Below are positions 43,977 to 53,414 of a DNA stretch of 64,000 nt, one piece after another; the first letter of the stretch is position 1; each line of letters opens with the position of its first letter. A program made the translations under genes and the position numbers. The notes beneath the pieces are model-generated. The model had not been told where the DNA came from and ran no database searches. It worked only from the letters and a program-made list of their open reading frames with translations. The DNA is taken from contig JAUIEK010000007.1 of NCBI GenBank assembly GCA_030428865.1, positions 46,983 to 110,982 on the forward strand, read 5' to 3'. Source of the stretch: Bacteroidia bacterium (lineage in GTDB: Bacteria; Bacteroidota; Bacteroidia; Flavobacteriales; Flavobacteriaceae).

Positions 43977-44504
43977 ATGATAAAAATATCAGCAGAGACA
44001 TTTGATGTTCTCATTGAAATTCCTAAAGGAAGTAGAAACAAATATGAATATGATTTTGAGCTAAAGAAAATACGTTTTGACAGAATGTTATTTTCTTCCA
44101 TGATGTACCCAGCAGATTATGGTTTCATTCCAGAAACATTAGCCCTAGATGGTGATCCGTTGGATGTATTAGTACTAGGGACAAAACCTACATTTCCTAT
44201 GTGTGTAATGGAAGTAAAGCCTATTGGAGTTTTTCATATGGCAGATGAAAAAGGACCAGATGAAAAAGTTGTTTGTGTTCCTGTATCAGACCCTATTTGG
44301 AATCGATTGAACGATTTAGATGAGATCAATCTTCACCTGAAAAAAGAAATCACTCACTTTTTTCAAGTATATAAAGACCTTGAAAAAAAGAAAGTAGATG
44401 TAGGCGGTTGGGGAGATGCTACAGAAGCTCGAGAAATTGTCCAAAAATGTGTAGAGCGATACAATGAAAGTGAACATAAGAAACTGAATAGTTTTACTAT
44501 TTAA
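43977..44504 (+). CDS. ppa: Soluble inorganic pyrophosphatase
   Basis: Family I pyrophosphatase, 175 aa. Active-site motifs: RNKYEYDFELKKIRFDR, YPADYGFIPETLALDGDPLDVLVL (with the DGDPLDVLV metal-binding signature near residues 57-65) and KVVCVPVSDPIW. It hydrolyses PPi to drive biosynthesis. It lies 9 nt after pdhB and is followed by a terminator. The next gene encodes a membrane pyrophosphatase, so PPi hydrolysis is both wasted and conserved here. Confidence 0.97.
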   Translation: MIKISAETFDVLIEIPKGSRNKYEYDFELKKIRFDRMLFSSMMYPADYGFIPETLALDGDPLDVLVLGTKPTFPMCVMEVKPIGVFHMADEKGPDEKVVCVPVSDPIWNRLNDLDEINLHLKKEITHFFQVYKDLEKKKVDVGGWGDATEAREIVQKCVERYNESEHKKLNSFTI

Positions 44505-44526
44505 AAACAGATAAAAACATTAATTA

Positions 44527-44562
44527 AAAAACACCTCTCGAGTAAATCTGAGAGGTGTTTTT
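44527..44562 (+). terminator. Terminator after ppa
   Basis: AAAAACACCTCTC / GAGAGGTGTTTTT, 13-bp arms with a 10-nt loop and U-run, 22 nt after the ppa stop. Confidence 0.9.
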
Positions 44563-44617
44563 ATTTCTGTCTGATTTTGTTACATTTACGATTCTTATAA
44601 CAAATCAATTAACTTAT

Positions 44618-46888
44618 ATGGAATCAAATATGATATATGTACCAATTGCTCTCGCAATTTTGGGATTATTTTTTATGTTTATTAAAATGTCTTGGGTAAA
44701 AAAACAAGATGCTGGGAGTGATAAAATGCAATCTATTTCAAAAAGTATTAAAGAAGGAGCTTTAGCTTTTCTTGCTGCAGAATACAGATTACTGCTCGTC
44801 TTTGTAATTATTGCTTCTGGAGCTCTATTCGGAATTTCTCAAATTGTTGATACAACTAGCATTATGATTGTTCCTGCATTTATTACGGGTGCTTTCTTTT
44901 CTGCTTTAGCTGGAAATATTGGTATGCGTATCGCTACAGAAGCGAATGCTCGAACTGCAGAAGCAGCTAAAACAAGTCTTCCCAAAGCACTGAGCGTCTC
45001 TTTTGGTGGAGGTACTGTAATGGGATTAGGCGTAGCAGGATTAGCTGTTTTAGGATTAAGCCTTTTCTTTTTGTTATTCATTGGTCAATTTATTACTGAT
45101 GGAGGAAATTTCTATAATGAAATGACAATTGTTCTTGAAGCCCTTGCAGGATTCTCTCTAGGTGCAGAATCCATTGCATTATTTGCTCGTGTTGGTGGTG
45201 GTATTTACACAAAAGCTGCTGATGTAGGAGCTGATTTAGTAGGAAAAGTAGAAGCTGGTATTCCAGAAGATGATCCTCGTAATCCAGCAACCATTGCTGA
45301 TAATGTTGGTGACAATGTAGGAGATGTTGCTGGTATGGGAGCCGATTTATTTGGTTCGTATGTTGCCACAGTACTTGCCGCTATGGTTTTAGGAAATTAT
45401 GTAATTAGAGACATGTCTAGCACTACTCAATTTACAGATGCTTTTAACAACATGGGACCTATTTTGTTACCTCTTGTAATTGCTGGCGTTGGTGTAGTTG
45501 CATCTATAGTAGGAACTTTTTTAGTGAGAATTAAAAACAATACTGCTAAAGAAGCCCAGGTGCAAAAAGCGTTAGACCTAGGGAATTGGGTTTCTATCAT
45601 TATTACACTTATTGTAAGTTGGTTTTTGATTCGCTGGATACTTCCAGAAACAATCGAAATGAAATTTTTTGGAGAAGGATACAGAAGTATTCCGTCTCGT
45701 CATGTATTCTATGCCGCTATGATAGGCCTAGCTGTAGGAGCTCTCATTTCTATGGTTACTGCATTTTACACTAGTTTAGGCAAAAAACCAGTTTTAAATA
45801 TTGTTAAAAACAGTTCTACAGGTGCTGCTACCAATATTATTGCAGGCCTAGCTGTAGGAATGAAATCTACATTTTTATCTGTTATTTTATTTGCTGCAGC
45901 TATTTATGGCTCATATGCATTAGCAGGATTTTACGGAGTTGCCTTAGCTGCTTCTGCTATGATGGCCACAACTGCAATGCAACTAGCAATTGATGCTTTT
46001 GGTCCTATCGCAGATAATGCTGGAGGAGTTGCCGAAATGAGCGAATTGGAAGATCATGTTCGTGAAAGAACAGATATTTTAGACTCTGTTGGAAATACAA
46101 CTGCTGCTGTAGGGAAAGGATTTGCCATTGCTTCTGCAGCTTTAACAGCACTAGCTTTATTTGCAGCATACGTTACATTTACAGGAATTGATGGTATTAA
46201 TATTTTTAAAGCTGATGTGTTATCTATGCTATTTGTTGGAGGAATGATTCCTGTAATTTTCTCTGCACTCGCCATGCAATCTGTAGGGAAAGCAGCTATG
46301 GAAATGGTGCAAGAAGTGCGCCGTCAGTTTAGAGAAATACCTGGAATAATGCAAGGAAAAGGAAAACCTGACTATGCGAAATGCGTAGACATCTCAACAA
46401 AAGCAGCGTTAAAAGAGATGATTTTACCTGGGTTAATCACAATTATCACTCCTATTATTATTGGTTTATTGTTTGGCGCTGAGCCATTAGGAGGCTATAT
46501 GGCTGGTGTATGTGTTTCGGGTGTTATGTGGGCAATTTTTCAGAATAACGCAGGAGGCGCTTGGGATAATGCTAAAAAATCTTTTGAAGCAGGTGTAGAA
46601 ATCAACGGAGAAATGACTTACAAAGGATCTGAAGCTCATAAAGCGGCAGTTACTGGTGATACGGTTGGTGATCCGTTTAAGGATACCTCTGGTCCTTCTA
46701 TGAATATTTTGATTAAATTGACTTGCTTGGTTGGGTTGGTAATTGCTCCTATTTTAGGCGGGCATTCCAACGAAAAAAATGAAGCAAATACTTCCAAAAA
46801 AATAATGGAAAAAACCGCTATTATTCACAATCAAGAAACTGCTGAGCCATCAACAATTATAGTTGAAAATACCTCTCAAATCAATTAA
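44618..46888 (+). CDS. hppA: Membrane-bound ion-pumping pyrophosphatase
   Basis: About 756 aa with 16 predicted hydrophobic segments. Couples PPi hydrolysis to ion export. The catalytic motif [22 protein letters not shown] and the [17 protein letters not shown] block are intact. [12 protein letters not shown] carries Ala where K+-independent enzymes have Lys, so it should be K+-dependent. The [14 protein letters not shown] segment carries the Glu I associate with Na+-pumping members, from family knowledge. ATG 44618 ([14 protein letters not shown]) is the start; the frame's upstream part lies in the preceding terminator. A near-consensus -7 (TACATTTA, 44581) precedes it. The C-terminal tail of about 45 residues is extra and hydrophilic. 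Confidence 0.95.
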   Translation: MESNMIYVPIALAILGLFFMFIKMSWVKKQDAGSDKMQSISKSIKEGALAFLAAEYRLLLVFVIIASGALFGISQIVDTTSIMIVPAFITGAFFSALAGNIGMRIATEANARTAEAAKTSLPKALSVSFGGGTVMGLGVAGLAVLGLSLFFLLFIGQFITDGGNFYNEMTIVLEALAGFSLGAESIALFARVGGGIYTKAADVGADLVGKVEAGIPEDDPRNPATIADNVGDNVGDVAGMGADLFGSYVATVLAAMVLGNYVIRDMSSTTQFTDAFNNMGPILLPLVIAGVGVVASIVGTFLVRIKNNTAKEAQVQKALDLGNWVSIIITLIVSWFLIRWILPETIEMKFFGEGYRSIPSRHVFYAAMIGLAVGALISMVTAFYTSLGKKPVLNIVKNSSTGAATNIIAGLAVGMKSTFLSVILFAAAIYGSYALAGFYGVALAASAMMATTAMQLAIDAFGPIADNAGGVAEMSELEDHVRERTDILDSVGNTTAAVGKGFAIASAALTALALFAAYVTFTGIDGINIFKADVLSMLFVGGMIPVIFSALAMQSVGKAAMEMVQEVRRQFREIPGIMQGKGKPDYAKCVDISTKAALKEMILPGLITIITPIIIGLLFGAEPLGGYMAGVCVSGVMWAIFQNNAGGAWDNAKKSFEAGVEINGEMTYKGSEAHKAAVTGDTVGDPFKDTSGPSMNILIKLTCLVGLVIAPILGGHSNEKNEANTSKKIMEKTAIIHNQETAEPSTIIVENTSQIN

Positions 46889-46910
46889 ATAAAGAGAACA
46901 AGATCATAAT

Positions 46911-46940
46911 AAAAAAGCACCTTTTAAAAGGTGCTTTTTT
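46911..46940. terminator. Bidirectional terminator between hppA and pckA
   Basis: A 30-bp perfect palindrome, AAAAAAGCACCTTTT / AAAAGGTGCTTTTTT, placed between convergent stop codons and flanked by U-runs on both strands. Confidence 0.92.
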
Positions 46941-46958
46941 AAATTTACATATATTATT

Positions 46959-48560
46959 CTATACCAAAGGTCCACCTTTCATAATTTCTTCATTAGCGTA
47001 CTCTTCAAACTTCTTGAAATTTTCTTTAAACGAATTCGCTAATTTGTGTGCTGTTTGGTAATACTTCTCATCATTATTCCATGTTTTTCTTGGGCTTAGC
47101 ACATCTGTAGGAACGTTTGGACAAACTCTTGGCTGCTGCACTCCAAAAACAGAATGAGTATGATAATTATCCTTATTTGCTTCTTCTAAACTACCATCTA
47201 TTGCAGCTGCTATCATAGCTCTGGTATATTTTAATGCCATTCGATGCCCTACGCCATAAGGCCCACCTGTCCATCCTGTGTTAACTAACCAAACTGTTAC
47301 ACCTGCTTCTTGCATTTTTTTGCTTAACATTTCTGCATAGCGAGTTGGGTGTAATGGCATAAAAGGAGCTCCAAAGCAAGCAGAAAAACTAGGTTTTGGC
47401 TCATCAATGCCTGCTTCTGTTCCTGCTACTTTTGCTGTATAGCCAGAAATAAAATGATAAGCTGCTTGCCCAGGCGTCAACTTAGAAATTGGAGGTAATA
47501 CACCAAAAGCATCAGCTGTTAAAAAGAAAATATTTTTAGGGTTTTTGCCTATAGAACCTGGCTGAATATTATCTATATGATAAATTGGATAACTAACTCG
47601 TGTATTTTGAGTAATGGTTGTGTCAAAAAAATCAACAACATCATTTTCATCCATAATCACATTTTCAAGGATAGCTCCTCTTTTTATAGCGTGATAAATA
47701 TCGGGTTCTTTTTCTTCTGTTAGGTCAATCACTTTTGCATAACAACCTCCTTCAAAGTTAAAGATTGTGTTTTCATTCGTCCAACCATGCTCATCATCTC
47801 CTATTAATTTTCTATCCGGATCTGCCGAAAGAGTTGTTTTTCCTGTTCCAGACAGTCCAAAGAAAATAGCCGTGTCTCCTTCTTTACCAACGTTAGCAGA
47901 ACAGTGCATTGGCAAGGTGTTCTTAAACACTGGTAAAATAAAATTTAACGCAGAAAAAATTCCTTTTTTAATCTCTCCTGTGTAACCTGTTCCTCCTATT
48001 AAAGCTATTTTTTTTGAAAAATTTAAAATTGCAAAATTGTGCTGACGCGTTCCATCTACTTCAGGATCTGCCATAAAACCAGGCGCATTAATTACAGTCC
48101 ATTCAGGTTTAAAGTTTTTTAATTCTTCTTCCTCTGGTCTTAAAAACATATTGTAAGCAAACATGTTGCTCCAAGGAAGTTCGTTTACCACACGAATATT
48201 TAACCTGTAATTGTCATCTGCACAAACATAACTATCTCTTACAAAAACTTCTTTACTGGATAAGTAATCAGTTACTTTATCATATAATTTATCAAATTTT
48301 TCAGAATCAAAAGGGATATTAATTTTACCCCACCAAACCTGATCTTTGGTTATATCATCTTTTACAATAAAACGATCTTCTGGAGATCTTCCTGTAAACT
48401 CACCCGTATTAATAGCAAGTGCTCCTAAAGAGGATTCTTGTCCTAATTCTTTGTCAATAGTAATGTCATGAAGCTCATCTGATGAGAGCTGGTAACGAAT
48501 AGTTGCATTTTTAATACCTAAATTGTCTAACGAAATCGATTTCGCTTTTGAATCTATCAT
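46959..48560 (-). CDS. pckA: Phosphoenolpyruvate carboxykinase (ATP)
   Basis: Converts oxaloacetate to PEP with ATP, the entry to gluconeogenesis. 533 aa, full length. The kinase P-loop is GLSGTGKTTLS (235-245), the PEPCK-specific motif around LIGDDEHGWTNENTIFNFEGGCYAK follows, and GEFTGRSPEDRFIV (53-66) binds substrate. It is monocistronic, with a consensus -7 element and a 16-bp palindrome at the promoter (48600-48635). For an organism degrading proteins and hydroxyproline, gluconeogenesis from TCA intermediates is expected. Confidence 0.98.
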   Translation of the reverse strand: MIDSKAKSISLDNLGIKNATIRYQLSSDELHDITIDKELGQESSLGALAINTGEFTGRSPEDRFIVKDDITKDQVWWGKINIPFDSEKFDKLYDKVTDYLSSKEVFVRDSYVCADDNYRLNIRVVNELPWSNMFAYNMFLRPEEEELKNFKPEWTVINAPGFMADPEVDGTRQHNFAILNFSKKIALIGGTGYTGEIKKGIFSALNFILPVFKNTLPMHCSANVGKEGDTAIFFGLSGTGKTTLSADPDRKLIGDDEHGWTNENTIFNFEGGCYAKVIDLTEEKEPDIYHAIKRGAILENVIMDENDVVDFFDTTITQNTRVSYPIYHIDNIQPGSIGKNPKNIFFLTADAFGVLPPISKLTPGQAAYHFISGYTAKVAGTEAGIDEPKPSFSACFGAPFMPLHPTRYAEMLSKKMQEAGVTVWLVNTGWTGGPYGVGHRMALKYTRAMIAAAIDGSLEEANKDNYHTHSVFGVQQPRVCPNVPTDVLSPRKTWNNDEKYYQTAHKLANSFKENFKKFEEYANEEIMKGGPLV

Positions 48561-48599
48561 CGAGAAAATTTTAGTTATAACTAGTTGTGTTTAAAGGAG

Positions 48600-48635
48600 C
48601 AAAATTAAGCCTTTTTTTTATTCTAAGCTTAGAAT
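48600..48635 (-). promoter_or_regulatory. pckA promoter with a perfect 16-bp palindrome
   Basis: Minus strand: -7 element TAATTTTG at 48600-48607, an exact TAnnTTTG match. Twelve nt upstream lies ATTCTAAGCTTAGAAT (48620-48635), a perfect palindrome covering the -33 position. The run next to it on the transcript is A, not U, so it is not a terminator for the upstream DUF423 gene. An operator role is inferred. Confidence 0.55.
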
Positions 48636-48643
48636 CCGTTTTT

Positions 48644-49033
48644 TTAATTAGTTTGTTTCTTTACAGTTTTCAACAAAAAATAAACAAATAGCCATAACCA
48701 ACCAACAATAAAAAACACACCACCTAGAGGCGTTACAAACCAAATTAGTTTTGGAGAAACGTTTAATAGATAAATCAAATAAATAGATCCAGAGAACAAT
48801 AAAATCCCTAAAAAAAACAAAAAACTCAATCTATTTCTTAATCGATTAGAAAACCCTGCATATAGGTTTACAAATAACACTGCAAACACATGGTAAAATT
48901 GATATTTTACGGCTGTTTGAATACTCTCTATAGCACTTTGAGTTAATGATTCTTTCAAACTGTGCGTTGTAAAGGCACCTATTACAACTGCTAAACATCC
49001 TAAAAAACAAGCAATACTTAAGTTTTTGTTCAT
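48644..49033 (-). CDS. DUF423 family membrane protein
   Basis: About 129 aa, four hydrophobic helices (near 5-25, 45-63, 72-90 and 98-122). Family features: GCLAVVIGAFTTHSLKESL at the N-terminus and KYQFYHVFAVLFVNL. The DUF423 family is widespread with no established function. ATG 49033 (MNKNLSIACFLG) is preferred over ATG 49060, which adds nine residues atypical for the family. Divergent from the saccharopine dehydrogenase-like gene. Confidence 0.9.
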   Translation of the reverse strand: MNKNLSIACFLGCLAVVIGAFTTHSLKESLTQSAIESIQTAVKYQFYHVFAVLFVNLYAGFSNRLRNRLSFLFFLGILLFSGSIYLIYLLNVSPKLIWFVTPLGGVFFIVGWLWLFVYFLLKTVKKQTN

Positions 49034-49118
49034 ATCTAAATGGTAAAATACAAGTAACAACGTACGATTTTTGTTACTTTCGCGCTATTCACAAACAAAA
49101 TTAAAGATATTTTACCTG

Positions 49119-50489
49119 ATGAGAAACATCTTAGTTATTGGCGCAGGAAAGTCAAGCTCTTACTTAATAGATTATTTAAAAAACAAAGCAGCAGAGCAGC
49201 AATTACATATTACTATTGCAGATGTTTCTGTTGAAAGTGCACAAAAAAGAGCAGACAATCATCCAAACTGTTCTGCCATATCTTTTGATGTGTTTGATGC
49301 AGAAAACAGAAAAAAAGAAATTGAAAAAGCAACCATTGTTGTTTCTATGCTTCCAGCAGCGTTTCATGTAGAAGTAGCCAAAGATTGCTTACATCTAGGA
49401 AAAAATCTTGTTACTGCATCGTATATTTCTGATGAAATGAAAGCAATGGAAGATGAAGTTAAAGCCAAAGGATTGGTGTTTATGAATGAGATAGGAGTAG
49501 ATCCTGGAATTGACCACATGAGCGCCATGCAGGTAATTGATCAAATTAGAAACAAAGGTGGAAAAATGTTGTTGTTTGAATCATTTACAGGTGGATTAGT
49601 TGCTCCTGAAAGTGATGATAATTTGTGGAACTACAAGTTTACTTGGAATCCAAGAAATGTAGTTTTAGCAGGACAAGGAGGTGCTGCTAAATTTATACAA
49701 GAAGGAACCTATAAATACATTCCTTACCACAGATTATTTAGAAGAACAGAATTTCTTACCATTAATGGAAATGAGCGATTTGAGGCTTATGCCAATAGAG
49801 ATTCATTAAAATATAGAAAAGAATATGGTTTAGAAGATATCAAAACCATGTATAGAGGAACTATTAGACGAGTTGGATTTTCTAGAGCCTGGAACATTTT
49901 TATTCAGCTAGGCATGACAGATGATTCTTATACTATTGAAAATTCTGAAAATTTAAGTTACCGAGATTTTACTAATCTGTTTTTAGCGTATTCTCCTAAT
50001 GATTCTGTTGAATTGAAACTACGCTCATACCTCAAAATTGATCAAGACGATGTAATGTGGGATAAGTTAGTTGAGCTAGATTTATTTAACCCAAACAAGA
50101 AAGTTAGTCTTAAGAAAGCAACACCCGCTCAAATCTTGCAAAAAATCTTAATGGATTCTTGGACATTACAAGAAGAAGATAAAGATATGATTGTTATGCA
50201 CCATAAATTTGGCTACGAACTTGCTGGAAAGAAATACCAAATAGAAAGCAGCATGGTAACTCTTGGGAAAAATCAGACTTACACTGCAATGGCAAAAACA
50301 GTCGGTTTGCCAGTGGCAATTGCTACACTAAAGATTTTAAATGGAGAAATCAATACTTCTGGTGTTTTACTGCCTACTTCAAAAGAAATATACGAACCTG
50401 TTTTAGAGGAATTAAAAGAATACGGAATTGAGTTTGTAGAAAAAGAAGTGCCTTATTTAGGCTACAATCCTGAACATGTTAATGGGTAA
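49119..50489 (+). CDS. Saccharopine dehydrogenase family protein
   Basis: 456 aa. N-terminal Rossmann domain with VIGAGKSSSYLIDYL and the conserved VVSMLPAAFHVEVAKDCLHLGKNLVTASYISDEM, then MNEIGVDPGIDHMSAMQVID, all typical of saccharopine dehydrogenase / reductase. It could act in lysine catabolism or in a related imine reduction. The partner lysine-ketoglutarate reductase is not adjacent, so the role is not settled. ATG 49119 (MRNILVIGAGK) is the natural start; a weak -7 (TACTTTCG) lies near 49076. Confidence 0.88.
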   Translation: MRNILVIGAGKSSSYLIDYLKNKAAEQQLHITIADVSVESAQKRADNHPNCSAISFDVFDAENRKKEIEKATIVVSMLPAAFHVEVAKDCLHLGKNLVTASYISDEMKAMEDEVKAKGLVFMNEIGVDPGIDHMSAMQVIDQIRNKGGKMLLFESFTGGLVAPESDDNLWNYKFTWNPRNVVLAGQGGAAKFIQEGTYKYIPYHRLFRRTEFLTINGNERFEAYANRDSLKYRKEYGLEDIKTMYRGTIRRVGFSRAWNIFIQLGMTDDSYTIENSENLSYRDFTNLFLAYSPNDSVELKLRSYLKIDQDDVMWDKLVELDLFNPNKKVSLKKATPAQILQKILMDSWTLQEEDKDMIVMHHKFGYELAGKKYQIESSMVTLGKNQTYTAMAKTVGLPVAIATLKILNGEINTSGVLLPTSKEIYEPVLEELKEYGIEFVEKEVPYLGYNPEHVNG

Positions 50490-50498
50490 TTTTTTAAC

Positions 50499-51230
50499 CT
50501 ACTCCATCTTTAAATAAAAATCTTTAACCAAAGAAATATACTCTTTCGTGTATTGATGTCTTTCTTTTTCAATGGTCAGTTTTTCTTCTTTTACTTGATG
50601 ATTGTTTTTTTCTTTAGAGAACTCAAGTAAACTTCTTTTAACATCAGAAGTTGGTGTGCCTTTTACGCGGCATCTTCTTGTTAAATACAACTGATTTTTT
50701 GCTGCTAATTGCATAAAACTTTCTTCTTCTTTAAACGGAATAATAACAGAAAAAACTCCAGAAAGGGATAAGAGTTTTGTAACTCCTTTTAGCAAATCCG
50801 AAAAAGGCAAAGAAGAAGCAGAACGAGCCTTGTTTCTAGACAGATTTTTTGATTCATACTCATCTGTATAAAAAGGCGGATTAGAAACAATTAAATCATA
50901 TAATTCATCTTCCTGACTCATTTCTTCTGCAAAATCAATAAAAGAACTATGGTAACAAAACAAACGATCACACCAATCGGATTGTTCAAAATTCTCTACA
51001 CATTGCTCATAAGCATCTACATCTACCTCAACTCCATCAATAGTAAAAGCATGCGTTCGTTGGGCTAACTGCAAAGCGATTAAACCTGTTCCTGCTCCTA
51101 CGTCTAAAATGGATTCAGGATTTTGATCAACAGAACACCATGCCCCCAACAAAACACCATCTGTCCCTATTTTCATAGCAGTTTTATTTTGCTGAACTGT
51201 AAATTGTTTAAAATAAAATGGGGTTGACAT
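50499..51230 (-). CDS. trmN6: tRNA1(Val) A37 N6-methyltransferase, TrmN6-like
   Basis: SAM-dependent methyltransferase of the YfiC/TrmN6 group; about 243 aa. SAM motif ILDVGAGTGLIALQLAQ (about 40-56) and the adenine-N6 catalytic motif NPPFYTDEY near residue 120. The N-terminal FKQFTVQQNKTAMKIGTDGVLLGAWC is characteristic. ATG 51230 (MSTPFYFKQF) is chosen; ATG 51248 would add six residues. It converges on the saccharopine dehydrogenase-like gene with 9 nt between stops. Confidence 0.92.
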   Translation of the reverse strand: MSTPFYFKQFTVQQNKTAMKIGTDGVLLGAWCSVDQNPESILDVGAGTGLIALQLAQRTHAFTIDGVEVDVDAYEQCVENFEQSDWCDRLFCYHSSFIDFAEEMSQEDELYDLIVSNPPFYTDEYESKNLSRNKARSASSLPFSDLLKGVTKLLSLSGVFSVIIPFKEEESFMQLAAKNQLYLTRRCRVKGTPTSDVKRSLLEFSKEKNNHQVKEEKLTIEKERHQYTKEYISLVKDFYLKME

Positions 51231-51280
51231 AATAGCTTTTAACTTCATTTACAAAGTTAAAAATTGATTCGAAACTCACG

Positions 51281-51318
51281 GTTTTCAGTGATCTATCTTT
51301 TTCCCTGTTTTCAGGGAT
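51281..51318 (+). repeat. Direct repeat plus dyad upstream of the T9SS protein gene
   Basis: GTTTTCAGTGAT at 51281-51292 recurs as GTTTTCAGGGAT at 51307-51318, a 26-bp offset. The second copy is part of the dyad CCCTG-TTTT-CAGGG (51303-51316). A related TTTTCAGGGAT occurs in the inverted repeat at 52556-52589 in front of the response regulator. Confidence 0.55.
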
Positions 51319-51384
51319 TGATTGGTTGTAACAAAAACAGTACCTTCATTGACAAAAAGTGACATCACTAAAAACAAAAACACC

Positions 51385-52530
51385 ATGAAAAAAATTACCC
51401 TCCTACTTTTTCTCTTTCTACAAGCGTATGCTTACAGCCAAATATCAAATTTCTCTACAAAGTTTGATTTACCCAACACTGTAGAAGAAACTTCTGGACT
51501 ATTGTTTTTAAACAATAAAATAATCACCCATAATGACAGTGGTGGAGATCCGGCATTATATGAAATCGATGATACTTCGGGCACTATAACCCGAACAATT
51601 ACCATTACAAACGCAACGAATGTAGATTGGGAAGACATTGCTCAAGATGATACACATATTTACGTTGGAGATATTGGCAACAATAACGGTAACAGACAAG
51701 ATCTTAAAGTGTATAAAATTTCCAAAACTGATTATTTAAATAATAATAGTGTTACTGCAGAAATTATTTCATACTCTTATGAAGATCAAATTGATTTTTC
51801 TTCACAACCCAATAATTCTAATTTTGATGCAGAAGCTATTTCTATTTATCAAAATCAAATTTTCATTTTCACTAAAAATTGGGTTGATAATATGACCAAT
51901 GCATATAAAATTCCTACCACTGCAGGAACACACTCTGCTATAAAAGTAAGCACCTATGATGTAAACGGACGAATTACAGGGTCTGATTACAATAGTGCCG
52001 ATGACAGTTTTATGCTAACGGGTTATAACGGAACGCTCACTCCTTTTTTGATATATGTAAGTAGTAATAGAGCGCCTGGAGATGATATTTTTAATGGAGG
52101 TGCCACAAAAATAACATTAACTCAAGAATTAGGGCTAGGAAATCAAGTAGAAGGCATTACTCATTACGATGATTTAGATTATTATATTAGTAGAGAAAGA
52201 GTTGTTGTAAATATTGGAATACCAATTACATATGTTCAAAGGTTATTTCAATTTTTTAATGCAGGATCTACTCTTTCTACAACTGAATATTCTTCTGACA
52301 TAAAAATGATTATAAGCCCTAATCCTTCAAAAGGACTTGTTAAGGTTTCTAGTTCTACTGATTTTAACAAAATAGCTGTGATACAAATTTACGACTCAAG
52401 AGGTGTTAAATTAAAAGAAACTACTTCCAACGAATTTGATGTGTCTGATTTTTCTAACGGAGTATATTTTGTTCATGTTCTGTTAGAAAACAAGAAAAAA
52501 ATTGTTAGTAGAATTATCAAAATAGATTAA
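51385..52530 (+). CDS. Secreted protein with T9SS type A C-terminal sorting domain
   Basis: 381 aa. Signal peptide MKKITLLLFLFLQAYAYSQ. The central region (NNKIITHNDSGGDPALYEIDDTSG, VDWEDIAQDDTHIYVGDIGNNNG, FDAEAISIYQNQIFIFTKNW, VEGITHYDDLDYYISRE) reads like blades of a beta-propeller. The last 75 residues are a type A sorting domain (ISPNPSKGLVKVSS ... NGVYFVHVLLENKKKIVSRIIKI). Such proteins cross the outer membrane by the type IX system and are usually attached to the surface. ATG 51385 gives the clean signal peptide; upstream in-frame starts are in the regulatory region. Confidence 0.88.
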   Translation: MKKITLLLFLFLQAYAYSQISNFSTKFDLPNTVEETSGLLFLNNKIITHNDSGGDPALYEIDDTSGTITRTITITNATNVDWEDIAQDDTHIYVGDIGNNNGNRQDLKVYKISKTDYLNNNSVTAEIISYSYEDQIDFSSQPNNSNFDAEAISIYQNQIFIFTKNWVDNMTNAYKIPTTAGTHSAIKVSTYDVNGRITGSDYNSADDSFMLTGYNGTLTPFLIYVSSNRAPGDDIFNGGATKITLTQELGLGNQVEGITHYDDLDYYISRERVVVNIGIPITYVQRLFQFFNAGSTLSTTEYSSDIKMIISPNPSKGLVKVSSSTDFNKIAVIQIYDSRGVKLKETTSNEFDVSDFSNGVYFVHVLLENKKKIVSRIIKID

Positions 52531-52555
52531 TAATTCTTTCCTCTAAAAAGAGCAA

Positions 52556-52589
52556 ACTTTTCAGGGATAGTAAAATACCCCTGAAAAGT
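52556..52589 (+). repeat. 11-bp inverted repeat upstream of the response regulator gene
   Basis: ACTTTTCAGGG / CCCTGAAAAGT with a 12-nt loop, 41 nt before the response regulator ATG. The right arm is not followed by U, so a terminator is doubtful. It shares TTTTCAGGGAT with 51308-51318 and may be an operator, or a weak terminator for the T9SS gene. Confidence 0.5.
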
Positions 52590-52629
52590 CTACAAACACT
52601 TTTAAAAATAGTATTTACATTAGCGCCAT

Positions 52630-53280
52630 ATGAATTTAAATAAAAAAGCTACTGTACACATTGCTGATGATCATCCTGCTATAATAGATGGATTCAATGC
52701 TTTGTTAAGTAATTACGGTATGAACGTAGTAGGGTTTTCGTTAACAGGAAAACAAACATTAGAATGGTTTAGAAACAGTAGTGCAGATATTTTGATCTTA
52801 GATATTTCTATGCCCGAACTAAATGGCATTGAAGTGCTAAGACACTTTTCTAAACAAAACAGCTCTCCAGAAATTATTGTAGTGTCTAGTTACTTAGACA
52901 CCTATTTAGTAGAAGAAAGTTTAAAACTAGGTGCTTCTGCCTATATATCTAAAAGCGAAGCTAGTAGCTCTATACTAAAAGCAATAGAATCTGTATTGGT
53001 AAAAAAAGAAATCTATGTAAGCCCCCAAGTAAAGGAAAAGAAAATAGAGTTAAAAAATGAAGAAGAGTTAGATGAGAAATTAGTTTCTGAAGGCTTATCA
53101 GAAAGAGAATTACAAGTTTTTAAAATGGTAGCTAAAAACTATTCTTCAGATGAAATATCTGAAGGAATGAGCATAAGCAAAAGCACATTTCGATCATATG
53201 TATCAAGAATAAAAGAAAAGCTAAATATTAAAAATATTGTAGGAATTATAAGGTACACACATACACATAAACATTATTAA
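52630..53280 (+). CDS. LuxR/NarL family response regulator (orphan)
   Basis: 216 aa. The receiver domain has acidic residues D13-D14 (VHIADDHPAIIDG) and phospho-acceptor D58 (ILILDISMPELNG), then a Thr/Ser region (VVSSYLD) and the Lys of YISKSEA. The C-terminal NarL-type helix-turn-helix is GLSERELQVFKMVAKNYSSDEISEGMSISKSTFRSYVSRIKEKL. No histidine kinase is adjacent, so the kinase partner is encoded elsewhere. The downstream small lipoprotein genes start 135 nt later on the same strand and are plausible targets. Confidence 0.93.
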   Translation: MNLNKKATVHIADDHPAIIDGFNALLSNYGMNVVGFSLTGKQTLEWFRNSSADILILDISMPELNGIEVLRHFSKQNSSPEIIVVSSYLDTYLVEESLKLGASAYISKSEASSSILKAIESVLVKKEIYVSPQVKEKKIELKNEEELDEKLVSEGLSERELQVFKMVAKNYSSDEISEGMSISKSTFRSYVSRIKEKLNIKNIVGIIRYTHTHKHY

Positions 53281-53414
53281 CATTTACAGCATCCTAAAAA
53301 AAAGGATTGCAAATAATTAATTGTAAAACAGCAAGTTTGTGAATAACTACGTTCGTGATAATGAGTTTTTTAGACTTAGTTTTGAGTCATTATTAACCCC
53401 TAAAAAACATTATC

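Noticed and set aside
45093..46275. Minus-strand frames within the membrane pyrophosphatase gene
   Set aside because: Shadows of a long conserved gene; no start signals or recognisable protein.
46911..46940. 30-bp palindrome between hppA and pckA as a possible operator
   Set aside because: It sits between convergent genes and has U-runs on both sides, so a bidirectional terminator explains it.
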